A stretch of DNA of 64,000 bases, taken from contig CM055911.1 of NCBI GenBank assembly GCA_029582155.1, forward strand, positions 52,689,388 to 52,753,387. The letters are read 5' to 3'. Position numbers and translations under genes: made by a program. A model generated the notes under the pieces. The model was not told where the DNA came from and made no database searches. It worked only from the letters and a program-made list of their open reading frames with translations. This DNA comes from Panopea generosa. Its lineage: Eukaryota; Mollusca; Bivalvia; Adapedonta; Hiatellidae. This document shows positions 45,630 through 55,344 of the stretch, one piece after another. Within the stretch, counting starts at the first letter, position 1. Every line of letters begins with the position of its first letter.

Positions 45630-45899
45630 ATGAATAGCTTCACCTGTGTACAGATACCACTAGTTGTGCTGCTGATGGTGATTATTGCATTTAGCAAAGG
45701 AACACAAGGAACGTGTCTCTGTGAGATGGTCTCAAAAGAAACACAACTTCCTTTGGGGAACCGTTTAAGAAACAGGGGGATTTTTTGGCAGAACGCTTGC
45801 GAGGCGACCATAGACCCAACCCAATACAGACGTCGTTTCACTGATTCAGACACAAATGAACCACATACATGCTGTTGCCAGGCCATCTGGAAATACCAG
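45630..45899 (+). CDS. secreted cysteine-rich protein, exon 1 (with signal peptide)
   Basis: Seen: an ATG at 45630 opens 90 codons ending at a consensus donor (CCAG|GTGAGAC). Residues 1-27 form a signal peptide (core P10-L-V-V-L-L-M-V-I-I-A) with probable cleavage near G-T-Q-G27. The mature part has C29-L-C31, C57 and an unusual triple cysteine C81-C-C83, with basic stretches (R46-L-R-N-R, R68-R-R). The frame is also open from an upstream Met at 45543, but TTATTTTGCAG directly precedes the chosen ATG and may be a splice acceptor after a leader exon. With exon 2 the protein has 113 residues and eight mature cysteines. I do not recognise the family; an extracellular ligand or defence-type small protein would be a guess. 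Confidence 0.78.
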
Positions 45900-45908
45900 G
45901 TGAGACTG

Positions 45909-46100
45909 CTTTACCTCCATTGATAGAATGCGTTCCCCTATCTGATCTATATTTTAATTTACCTCCCTTGATCATTGATTTCCCCATTGGGCATATATTT
46001 TGATTTACCTCCCTTGACAACACTGGTTCCCCATTTTACCTATATTTTTTTTTGTATACCTCCATTGACAAAACTGGTTCCCCATATGACCTATATTAAA
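45909..46100 (+). repeat. 46-51-bp tandem repeat next to the splice donor
   Basis: Four diverged units starting TTACCTCCATTGA or TTACCTCCCTTGA (45911, 45959, 46005, about 46055), each with TTCCCCAT..GACCTATATT. It begins 10 bp after the donor of exon 1. Confidence 0.85.
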
Positions 46101-46104
46101 TGTC

Positions 46105-46280
46105 ATCTTATTTATATAGCATCGCTTTAGGCGACACAAGACCTAACAACGTAGACAAATATTCCTGGTTGTAACCAATATTTCACGTATTTGATTAAAG
46201 TATCCATCATAATGACACCACCCGTGATCACATGGGCGTTCAAACCCACAACCATCGGATTGTTGTGTTGGTTATGCTAT
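46105..46280 (-). repeat. degenerate SINE family 3 copy
   Basis: GACACAAGACCTAACAACG, TTCCTGGTTGTAACCA and a diverged minus-strand B box at CGTTCAAACCCACAACC keep family order, but many positions are changed. Confidence 0.5.
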
Positions 46281-46792
46281 AAAATCAAAATATCTAACGG
46301 ACAGTTTCTCTGCACACGTGATATAATAATTATATTTTTTTCAATGTTATTGTGTTAAACTATGTTAATTGTCACGTATCTTACATTTGACACGGAACGG
46401 CTGCCTATGGTTATCAATTTAGTTGGTCAAATGTATAAATAATACAGTTAAATTGGTAGAAAAGTATTCCATAATCAGATTAGATTTACTTTTAGCAAAA
46501 AGCAATACCAAACGATCTGTAGTTTGTACATACGTTTTGCATTAAAGACACATTTCAGAATTCTTTTTTCAGAAAGAATAATAATATTTACAAGTTAAAT
46601 CCTTCATACGTGAACATGCATAAAGGTCTAAATAAGGAGATGAACTGAAAACATTAAAACATTTAAACGATTTTACATAAATTTCCATTTCACGAACCTT
46701 TGAGAGTGTATATTTGTTGTTATTTTTTTCATAAACACGTGTTTGAAATAACCTATATAAAATATACATCTGTGAAAAAGAATTCACTTGAC
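46281..46792. other. unannotated intronic stretch
   Basis: Intron of the cysteine-rich gene; AT-rich with nothing recognised. Confidence 0.35.
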
Positions 46793-47290
46793 TTGGGCTG
46801 TCAATCAAACAAGTCGATAATCCAATCAGCAATCAATATTGTTTCCATGGCCTTGACCGCGGCGTGGTCTAGTGGTAGAGCGTCCGCCTCGCATGCGGAA
46901 GGTCGTGGGTTCAATCCCCGGCCGGGTCATACCAAAGACTTTAAAAATGGTACTACAAGCTTCCTCGCTTGATGCTCAGCATTTAGAGGAGAGTTCTAGG
47001 TCTGGTTGGCCCGGTGTCAGTATAATGTGACTGGGTGGGGTATCATACCATGTGTCTGCGGCATGATACTCCAGTGTGACAGCGCTTAGAATACTGTCTC
47101 AAGTAGACACCGTCGCGATATGACTGAAAAATTGTTGAAAGCGACGCTAAACATCATACAATACAATGTTTCCATGGCCGCCATGTTAATGTCTCTTAGT
47201 AAGCATTACTTTGTATTTACTGGACAAACAACGCGCCACGTGGCCAACGGGCAAAGCGATAGTCTCTCTCGCGTCAGGGCAATTGCTTAA
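46793..47290 (+). repeat. dispersed element family A, copy 5, split by a SINE
   Basis: 46793-46852 (GGCTGTCAATCAAACAAGTC) and 47167-47290 (GGCCGCCATG, TTGTATTTACTGGACAAAC, CACGTGGCCAACGGGC) rejoin as one family A element around the inserted SINE. Confidence 0.9.
46853..47166 (+). repeat. SINE family 1 inserted in family A, 13-bp duplication
   Basis: Flanked by TGTTTCCATGGCC at 46840-46852 and 47167-47179. Head GCGGCGTGGTCTAGTGGTAG, B box GTGGGTTCAATCCCCGG, both body domains, the 3' motif AAAGCGACGCTAAAC and a short ACAATACAA tail are present. It is the cleanest family 1 copy here and a useful reference for the family. Confidence 0.96.
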
Positions 47291-47597
47291 TGGAAGGTTA
47301 AACTGTAAATCCGCGCGTTCCGCGTAAAAGATCCCCTTGTTCCGAAGTAATTGGTTCCCTGCACGCATGATACCTATTAAAATAACGTTTTTGTGTTAAA
47401 ATACTTCACTGTATATGTAGATTGAAGGTTATTTCACCTACTTAATGTTAATTTACTTCTGCGTGACGATATCGGCCACGCGAGTGTCCAAAACGAATAT
47501 GTGTTTTGAGCTGTTCAGAAGTGTATTCATAACACCAATAAATATTCGTTATTGTATGTATATTTTGGTATAGTATAACATGATTGTGATAATTACA
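47291..47597. other. unannotated intronic stretch
   Basis: Nothing recognised between the family A element and the family K MITE. Confidence 0.35.
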
Positions 47598-47765
47598 ATC
47601 AAACCTGTGTTAGCGGTCACCTCTATTAAGCAGTCATATTTATTATTTTCAATGTTTATGCTTTCGGAGCATATTACCCTGTATTAAGCAACAGCCTGTC
47701 TTAAAAAAATACAGCTTTTGCTACATCCCTTGACTGGCTGCTTAAAAGAGGTTTTACGGTATAGC
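47598..47765 (+). mobile_element. family K MITE, copy 3
   Basis: Left AATCAAACCTGTGTTAGCGG and right GCTTAAAAGAGGTTTTACGG form imperfect inverted ends. Interior GCAACAGCCTGTCTTAAAA and CCTTGACTGGCTGCTTAA match 31745 and 34354. Confidence 0.85.
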
Positions 47766-47839
47766 ACTTGGCGAACGTGTCTTGACTACACGTGGAATCT
47801 TCCCTATAATGTTATCGTTTTCCTTATCTCTCATTTTGT

Positions 47840-48020
47840 GTTCTCCTTTTATCTAACCGCTATTATTATTATTATTATTTTTTTGCGTAATGAGTGAAAA
47901 GAACTGTTTACAACGGACATTTTATAATGTTATGCCATGTTTTATATCTGTATCAATTTTTTATTGGAAGAGCCGTAACTAATGTTTTTTAAGAACTTGT
48001 CGTTAGACATTACGGCAATA
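47840..48020 (+). mobile_element. LINE 3' untranslated end
   Basis: GGAAGAGCCGTAACTAATG, then AAGAACTTGTCGTTAGAC and CAATAAAATATG: the same tail order as 29318-29390. No RT remains in front of it. Confidence 0.6.
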
Positions 48021-48135
48021 AAATATGTTTAAACTAACTGTAATGGAAATGCTAAAGTTATAGAATAACGACCACAGTGATACAAACATGCAATTATCAA
48101 AAAATGACAATGAACAATCACTAGTTCACAAAATA

Positions 48136-48412
48136 TGATGCTCTCCTCCCAGCGCTTAAACTACGTGCTCCTCCCAGCGCTTAAACTACGTGCTCCTCCC
48201 AGCACTTAAACTACGTGCTCCTCCCAGCGCTTAAACTACGTGCTCCTCCCAGCGCTTAAACTACGTGCTCCTCCCAGCGCTTAAACTACGTGCTCCTCCC
48301 AGCACTTAAACAACGTGCTCCTCCCAGCGCTTAAACTACGTGCTCCTCCCAGCGCTTAAACTACGTGCTCCTCCCAGCGCTTAAACTACGTGCTCCTCCT
48401 ACCACTTAAACT
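48136..48412 (+). repeat. 25-bp minisatellite, about 11 units
   Basis: Unit CTCCTCCCAGCGCTTAAACT plus ACGTG, starting at 48143, 48168 and so on. Units are nearly identical with one recurrent variant (AGCACTTAAAC), so the array is young. It lies in the intron of the cysteine-rich gene, 270 bp before exon 2. Confidence 0.97.
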
Positions 48413-48681
48413 ACTCAGCAATACAAACAATATATCAATTTATATGAGTTATATCGTGATTTCTGTTAAAAAAGGCAATAAAAACTCAAATTTTGTACTG
48501 CGTAAAGTATGTTAAGCAGAATTGTTATTTAAAATAAATATTACTCTTTAAAATTATATATATTTATTTATTACGTATTATGTTAATAAATAAAATACTA
48601 ATTAAACAGCTGTATTTCACATACGTATCTATATATCTATAAAAAAATATATTCAATACAATTTTTTTCTTCTATTTCCAG

Positions 48682-48753
48682 GAACATCGAAGTGGGCGTT
48701 ACTTCATTCCTAACGTCATTGACTGTTTGGTTATCAACTGCCCAAGCTTTTAG
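48682..48753 (+). CDS. secreted cysteine-rich protein, terminal exon 2
   Basis: Seen: acceptor TTCTATTTCCAG, then 23 codons and TAG in phase 0, continuing exon 1 exactly. It encodes residues 91-113 (E-H-R-S-G-R-Y-F-I-P-N-V-I-D-C-L-V-I-N-C-P-S-F), adding C105 and C110. The Y-F-I-P...C-X4-C ending, a hydrophobic strand closing with two cysteines, suits a disulfide-locked C-terminus. No AATAAA was seen within about 150 bp after the stop. The phase match and the polypyrimidine tract make the joining convincing, although no transcript was available. Confidence 0.75.
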   Translation, partial: EHRSGRYFIPNVIDCLVINCPSF

Positions 48754-49074
48754 AAGTGAAGGTGCACCGTCGCATGGCATCTTTACTGGCAGAATAGCGA
48801 TGCAAATCTCATATTACCAATTTATTGAGATAAAAAATTTCAATATTCGTATGATGGCAGCTATATTTATACGTTTATTTTAAAATGATTTATATTTTTA
48901 TATTTATATGTTCATATTTTATATGTTTATTACTGTGAGCTCAAGTAGGTTGTATAGTTAATGCACATATCATTTGTTATATTCAAACATTTGTTATGTA
49001 ATCATACTGTGATAACATTTTGTTTAGGTCAGCAATAGTTTATATGACTCCAGCAATATTTTTATAGAGATAGA
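48754..49074. other. 3' flank of the cysteine-rich gene
   Basis: AT-rich; should include the 3' untranslated region. No clear polyadenylation signal was recognised. Confidence 0.4.
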
Positions 49075-49490
49075 CCAGTGACTGATTGAGATTTTATTAA
49101 CGCTCGCATATTCACGCAAAATCTCGTGAAATCTCATTTTCAATTATCCTAACTTCCGTTCATCTCTGAAATACAAATCCGGCAAAATTCTTTCTCTGCT
49201 CAATGAAATTCTCTACAAAATGAGACTATTCCCAAGCAATTGTGTTTAAAACTGTAGAATAACAAAATGATTACAAAATGTGTTTACTGCAATTAAAACA
49301 CCAAAAGAACTTGAAATTTTACTTCGAGATGCAATGTTTTTAATTCAAGACCACGTCTATTATTTTATGTATAAGAAATAAGTTGCCTTTGAAATCTGAA
49401 CGATTAATTAGTCAAATATTAATTCTTCGCATGCTATTTTATCAACATTTAGTAGGGAGATGCAAGTTTCCTATCGTTCTATATATATAT
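49075..49490 (+). repeat. dispersed element family H, copy 2
   Basis: Direct-orientation partner of 30570-31015: CTGATTGAGATTTTATTAAC, ATTCACGCAAAATCTCG, GAAATCTCATTTTCAA, AAGTTGCCTTTGAAATCTGA and ATGCAAGTTTCCTATCG. Confidence 0.85.
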
Positions 49491-49739
49491 GTAATTATTT
49501 GACTCTAGCTATTACATATATTTCATATCGTTTTTAAGCAACATCTGGAAAACAATTTGATTGAAATTAAAAAAGTGTTGATATACATTTATAAGAATAA
49601 GTGGGTCTTCTCGCAGACTTAAAATGAAGATGAGAAAATGGTACAAGCCTATTAAGATAATATATCTATTCAATTTTTTTTAATTATCAATACATTATAA
49701 TGTTAGAGTTAAATGTGATTGCATGTTTGAGTATGAGAC
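49491..49739. other. unannotated AT-rich stretch
   Basis: Nothing recognised. Confidence 0.3.
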
Positions 49740-49990
49740 CGACCGTAAAGAACTGCTTAACATATATGAGGCCCTCCCAGCGGAGTCCCTAATCCCTGGA
49801 TCTCTTAAAGTAATGGCCACTGTTGTCCAGATCTCCAAAAGTATTTGTCATAGTTACCAAAACGTGTTTTCCCTACATCTCTAAAATTAGACGTTTGATC
49901 CCTCGATCTCTGAGAGTAATGGCTAATGTTTATCATATCCCTAAAATAATTGACCATGTTCCCCCAAATCTCCAAAACCATTGGGATGGC
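49740..49990 (+). repeat. degenerate repeat of CCCT..ATCTCTAAA words
   Basis: Words such as GGATCTCTTAAAGTAATGGC, CCAGATCTCCAAAAG, CATCTCTAAAATTAG, CGATCTCTGAGAGTAATGGC and AAATCTCCAAAACCAT recur every 30-60 bp, suggesting an old tandem array. Confidence 0.5.
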
Positions 49991-50009
49991 CTAATTTAAA
50001 GACTTTTAA

Positions 50010-50330
50010 ATGCAATCTCCCATTAGCAATTGCAACTGGGACGCAAGACATAAAACTCCTGTTAATGACCGTATTTGCAAATGCTGTGACACTCATACAA
50101 CTGAAGATGAAATACATTTGTTGATATACTGTACGTTTAACACAGATTTACGTTACGAATTATTTTGCAAAGCTTTTAAATAACATGAAAAGCAAATTTA
50201 AATGTTTTATCTTCCCGTGAACAACTCAATATTTTAATGAACAGTGACACAATGCAATCACCTTACTTAGCATGTGCAAAGGAAGGAAACATGCTACATA
50301 CATTCAATATATAAATTAATCATCATCAAT
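50010..50330 (+). mobile_element. LINE 3' fragment
   Basis: 50058-50150 translates to R-I-C-K-C-C-D-T-H-T-T-E-D-E-I-H-L-L-I-Y-C, the same C..C...ED..H....C motif as at 41460 and 43080. It is short and then frameshifted. Confidence 0.7.
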
Positions 50331-51234
50331 ATTTGTAATGTGGGCACTATCCATATTGTATTATTATTTTTAAGGAATTTTATTCTTAATGTTAAAATAT
50401 AGAAACTTATAGAAAAGAAACATAGGGCAATCAGTGGTAATCACGGTATTCGATATTTTAAGACATTTCTTATCAACGCCATATTGCAATGTACGTACAT
50501 ATTATCAACGAAGTAATACAAAGAATCTTAATTAGATCTTATGGAAAGTTTGCATTGCCTTTTTATACATGACAATGCGCCGTTTATTGCGATTAACATT
50601 GGCTGAGCTAATTTTGATGCTTGTATATATATCTATATAACTAGAGTCTGGATAAAATTAACATTTTCTGTTATAATCTTATATTTTGGTTGTTGAATGT
50701 GTATATGTGATAGTAATAATAGTATATTAATACATTGTGCATGTTTATTTCATATAGTAACATAAAGTGATTATAATGTTTTGAAGTCTCGTTAGTCGGA
50801 ATAAAAGACCGGATATAGGAGTTTAATTGTACATTTATATGCTTTTATTTTAATTTGACTTTTATGTGTCACTAAAAAATGTTTAAGTCTAAGTCTTAAG
50901 TCTAATATTAACTTTGTTTGCTTTTATACTTAATATAATGTTTCTTGTTTTTGTTTTGTAAAATAATTACTGTAGCTATTTAAATCAATAAATTGTCTTT
51001 CTGCTTCTGTACTTAGTTTTCTCAGTATTCATTCAGGGTAAATTAGTTATACAAACATGTAAATAAAGGTCTCACATAACATAGCATGACAGTAGATTCT
51101 TGCGCCCAAGAAATTAGACCTGTGTAAATTATTTGGGTCTTATCTGTTGATGAAAATGAACAGAATTGTCGTATTTCTTTGTACATGTTAGAACATTGTA
51201 ACAATTTCATAAGTTATGCCAAATTTGGATGCCA
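50331..51234. other. unannotated AT-rich stretch
   Basis: AAGTCTAAGTCTTAAGTCTAA near 50884 only; no gene seen. Confidence 0.35.
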
Positions 51235-51660
51235 TTGGTACCGTACCGTTTAATGAAGCTATAATAGTCACAAGTTAAGATGCGTAGTGATACATTGCTG
51301 CGGGTGGTCAGAATTGTCACCAAACAATAAAAATTGTGAAAAAGCAATGATTTTTCTCTGCATATTAAGACCAACAGGGAACTATCTATGGAAATAAGGA
51401 ACTTTTAGAAACATTGGTAATGTGTTAGTTTACTTAACATTTATTTCTTTTATTTCGATTGTGAAACAAGTTATTACAACAAATCACGCTCGAAGTCTTC
51501 CTGAGTAGAACCAGTACTAAGCATATGCAGAGGATCTAACTCACGACCCTCGGATCATGGGTTCGGTGCTCTACCACTGGACCACGTGCTGCACGATGTG
51601 TTCAGTGTTACGAAAGTGTATAACATTGCAAAGTAAAAGTTGTGTGAGACGTAATCGAAT
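51235..51660 (+). repeat. dispersed element family I, copy 1, split by a SINE
   Basis: 51255-51425 (AAGATGCGTAGTGATACATTGCTGC, CACCAAACAATAAAAATTGTG, TTCTCTGCATATTAAGACCAA, GGTAATGTGTTA) and 51594-51650 (GATGTGTTCAGTGTT, AAGTTGTGTGAGACGT) align in order with 57235-57480. The interruption is a SINE. Confidence 0.75.
51450..51593 (-). repeat. SINE family 3 inserted in family I
   Basis: CAAGTTATTACAACAAATCACGC at the low end; minus-strand head at the high end (GTGGTCCAGTGGTAGAGCAC). ATGTGTT occurs on both sides of the wider insertion, a possible 7-bp duplication. Compared with 5300, a segment with the AGGACACCAC word is deleted. Confidence 0.8.
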
Positions 51661-52149
51661 CCGCACCACACAAACAGTACAGTTAATGGTGTGCGACCCC
51701 GGCACCCGGATAATGCGACAGCTCTACACATGGGTCTTAACTACCATAACGCCCCATTAGAGCAATAAGGTACCAAGAGTATATAAAATTAGAAGGTACT
51801 TGGTACTTTTTGAGCCAATGGGATTTAGAGACAATCAAGAGGACAATTGGATTAACTCTGTTTTGATTTTAGAAAGCATTAGGGATCCTTTTTTACTTTG
51901 GTTACGTGTTTTAAGCAAACCCACATCAGTGAAACTTCACACGTGTCTTAGCTACCACAAAGACCACACGTTCTTGATTTAAGATATAATTATGTTTCCT
52001 TTGTTATAAGATAATTGGTTTGAACTTTTATAAGATACTCCTATCTCATTACTATACATTTTAAACAAAATTATGGTCCCTTTTATATATGATTTTTTTA
52101 AAATTTTTATAACAATTTCCTATCTTGCTATAAACTTAGTCTGTAGTAC
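51661..52149. other. unannotated stretch
   Basis: Short plus-strand frames without domain or splice support. Confidence 0.3.
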
Positions 52150-52336
52150 GGTCTCAGCCCTACCAATTGGTCCGTTAAATAGCAATGTTGGGAAAGCCAC
52201 ATTTCAGCACGTTGCGTCATACGAAACTTTGATGACGTCACAGTTTAGTAAGCGTTCACTTACTATGAATTGTGGGATAGGCCCTGCTTTTTCATTGGTG
52301 GTTAATAGACCTGATACAGGAGACATCAGGTTCTGA
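52150..52336 (+). mobile_element. family B MITE-like element, copy 5
   Basis: CAGCCCTACCAATTGGTCCG at the left, TTTGATGACGTCACAG and ATGAATTGTGGGATAGGCCC inside, and GGAGACATCAGGTTCTGAG at the right end. Confidence 0.85.
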
Positions 52337-52609
52337 GAACGAATACTATTATATATGTTTGCCATACATCACTACAACGTCAATGTGTTTTCATTACCAC
52401 AAAGGGCACTCAAAGGGCGGCAAGGGAGGTAACTCACTTTTAATTATAGACAGCGTTATGGCCCCTTTTATTTTAAAAATATACTTTAAGCTTTATAACA
52501 AGCTAACATCTCATACCTACTTGACGAGAGCTGAAAATGACTAGACTGAATAATTGTTCTAAGGAAATCTAAAAAAACAACAATAAAATGGAAATATTAA
52601 AATTGTATA

Positions 52610-52714
52610 TAAATAATAATAATGATAATAATAATAAGATCAGTGAGATAACAATAATAAGACTGTAATAATAATAGTAATAATAATAATTATATTAATT
52701 ATATTATATTAATG

Positions 52715-52788
<74 letters not shown>

Positions 52789-52820
52789 TATAATAATAAT
52801 AATAATAATAATAACGAGAA
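52610..52820 (+). repeat. (AAT)n microsatellite
   Basis: AAT/AATGAT triplet repeats with AATTAT interruptions. Confidence 0.97.
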
Positions 52821-53524
52821 AAATCAGTTGGAATTTGAGGTCATGAACAACAAAATTAAACAAAATAATTATTGATCATTATTTATGTAACAATGCACAT
52901 CAGATATACGGATGTCAATATATATATATATATGGCTGGTATGCTGGGATCTTTTCCATCGAAGATATTTACTTTTAAACTCTAAAAGACTGACGATTTA
53001 TTTAAAAAGATCAGGGATGAAATTCATTTCAAATTACTGAATTCACTATTCTTCCCACTAAGCGTATAACTTGCTTCCGTTTCTTACTGGTTCCCCAGGA
53101 CTGGCTTAACTATAGTTAAAAGGTGATGTAGATGTTATAAACAACACATCTACAATCGAAACTACTCTAGTTTTATCATCATGGTTATAACCTAAAACTT
53201 ACGGATTTTTTCTGGATGTTCGACCCGCCAAAATGATAAAAAGACGTTTGTCGGGTGTTAAGTTGTCGTGTGGTGGTATCTGCGTCCTCGCCAAAACAAC
53301 AACTAGACATGACAGAAATTAGCCACCATACCTACGACATGGCAGACTATAGAAATCATAACAATAAACTGCATTCCTTCTATTATAATTGTCTAATTAT
53401 ATTATTATATGTATTAAATTATACTTTAGAAATAATCCGATATACAACATACACTTTATATATCGCTCACTGTTACACATGTACATAATGAAAGAAATCG
53501 CGATAATCGGTTATATACCATTCA
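52821..53524. other. unannotated stretch
   Basis: An (AT)n patch near 52920; no gene recognised. Confidence 0.35.
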
Positions 53525-53895
53525 TTTATTAAAGTGACAGGTACAATAAATGTTAATAAATACCCAGCCTAATAAGGCTTGTCAGTCACTTTTTGATCAA
53601 AATTGCAATAACTTCAACACAAATATTAAGACACTTACATGACATTATTTAACATCGAAGACAAAAAAGAAAGCCAAATGTACAAGAACAAATTTAATAC
53701 AATAAATATATAATTTTTTTATCCATCAATGCAATGACAAAAAACTGTTTAAATTTGCCTTGTTTTAAGCGCGCTTTCTATAAACTTTACGAGAGATATT
53801 ATGGCACTTATATTTTGAAAAAGTATGTCAATTTTACCTACACAGGAATGATCTATATCACATAATTCACCAATTTTTGCGTTCAAATATTCACA
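53525..53895 (-). repeat. dispersed element family F, copy 2
   Basis: Reverse-complement partner of 24990-25350. Its low end carries AATGTTAATAAATACCCAGCC and the hairpin AGCCTAATAAGGCT. Confidence 0.8.
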
Positions 53896-53899
53896 TTAA

Positions 53900-54865
53900 G
53901 TATCAAATTTAGGACTTTATATTATGAAATGAATTTCATCTTCAACATTGTTCAAATCAAACTGTTTACAATAGATCGGTCCCTTTGTAAACCAATATAC
54001 CGACCTAACTCGACTGCAGTAGGAAGGAAACCGGAGCGTAGTTGTGTAATATCTTAATAATTTGTTAAGATTCATTTAATATATAACTCGCACTAATATT
54101 CAAGTTTATTAACCGTATATAAACTAAGCTTTTTTTTCAGAATTAAAATCATTTGTCCATTTTGTCTTATATTTTGTAATAATAGATTACGCACATATTG
54201 GATAAATATGGTGTTATGAAAACTTCTTCTAAATAAGGAATTAAAGTCACATTCTTTATCAAGTTCTTTGCATACAGACTTGGAGACCAATTATTTTTAC
54301 ATCTTAAATAATCATATAATTACATTTTGTTAATCTATCATCAATTGCCATATTCTCCCCACCCCCATATATTTTATACACTTAAAATCACGATTATGTA
54401 GTGAGACAGTTTTAGAATAACGTTTGCGTCACCATGCCGAATATGCATAGTCCATTTTTGGTACTATTCTCGCATCATACACTTTACTGTGTGTAGAAAT
54501 TGGGCTATTAAAATTACATCATCAGCAAATAGTTAAATGTCGACAGATAGTTCAGGGTTCAAATTGACTGCTTTTTCAAGATTTTTTTTATTTCATTTGC
54601 AAGATAATTGATAAACATTGAAAACAGTGTTGGCGAAATAACGTCCCCTTGCTTGACACCACTACATATATCAAATAAATCTGTATATTTATCATTTACA
54701 TAAAAAGTGACATAACATTCGTCATATAAACGTTTAAGTGATTAAAAGAATTTTGCCCGATATACCCTTTTTAGAAAGTTATATATATAAAATATCTCTA
54801 TTTGCACCATCAAAACCTTTGCCATATCAACAAAGCACGTAACCGGGTAATCACGATGTCAATGT
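53900..54865 (-). mobile_element. LINE reverse transcriptase relic beside the receptor gene
   Basis: Minus-strand translation with stops and shifts shows C-F-V-D-M-A-K near 54835, K-K-G-I-S-G-K near 54765, a G-V-K-Q-G-D-V-I-S-P-T-L-F-S-like block near 54650, and L-F-A-D-D-V-I-L-I near 54525. These are RT motifs of an RTE/L1-like LINE, distinct from the CR1/Jockey-type at 14950. The remainder to 53900 is decayed C-terminal sequence. The relic starts about 15 bp after the receptor stop codon, on the same strand, so it probably forms part of that gene's 3' untranslated region. Confidence 0.8.
54587..54592 (-). terminator. candidate polyadenylation signal AATAAA
   Basis: The first clear minus-strand AATAAA downstream of the receptor stop, about 290 bp away, inside the LINE relic. 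It sits in an A-rich run and may be chance. Confidence 0.25.
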
Positions 54866-54877
54866 TTATATATTCTA

Positions 54878-55178
54878 CTAGCCCTCGGTGCTTATTTGGA
54901 TCAAAAACCAAGCTATCATAGCAACAGTGCAGAAACTGAACAAAACAAAGTTTATCTTGTCAATCATAATGCTCAAATCCTTGTAGGTGTAGTCGACACC
55001 ATCGTCATCTGATATGTCGCCTGCTTTCTTTTCGTCCCAGGCCGTTGGTGAATCAGTTTCATGTCCGCGAACGTCTACTAATTCAACAACGTCTTTACTA
55101 GGCATATCTTCTTTAGACTTGCTCTGGTTGTTATTGTCATTGTCCACGTTATTCTTAGATTTTTTCTCGTCTGCTCTC
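54878..55178 (-). CDS. nicotinic-type Cys-loop channel subunit, last exon (loop, TM4)
   Basis: Seen: acceptor TTTACAG at 55179, entry in phase 2, stop TAG at 54878. It encodes the cytoplasmic M3-M4 loop, hydrophilic and rich in Lys, Asp and Asn (N-V-D-N-D-N-N-N, D-I-S-D-D-D-G), a membrane-proximal helix (Y-K-D-L-S-I-M-I-D-K-I), and TM4 (N-F-V-L-F-S-F-C-T-V-A-M-I-A-W-F-L-I), with only eight residues after it. Known: this order is the normal C-terminus of nicotinic receptor subunits. The loop of about 90 residues is modest in length. The four exons visible total 837 nt, 278 residues plus stop. Confidence 0.93.
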
Positions 55179-55212
55179 CTGTAAAGATAGTATGGTGTTC
55201 CATTAGGGCTAT

Positions 55213-55254
55213 CGTGCTATCGCTTTGTCAACAGGTACAACATGCGATAGCACG
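55213..55254. repeat. 11-bp perfect inverted repeat in a receptor intron
   Basis: CGTGCTATCGC at 55213-55223 and GCGATAGCACG at 55244-55254, separated by 20 bp, about 35 bp upstream of the last exon in gene orientation. Confidence 0.85.
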
Positions 55255-55344
55255 ACAACATGATGTCATGACGATGATGAAACGTCATTATCATTGCTCC
55301 ATCACCATCAAGTTACCGTGCTGCCGTAGTAAAAAAATAAGACC

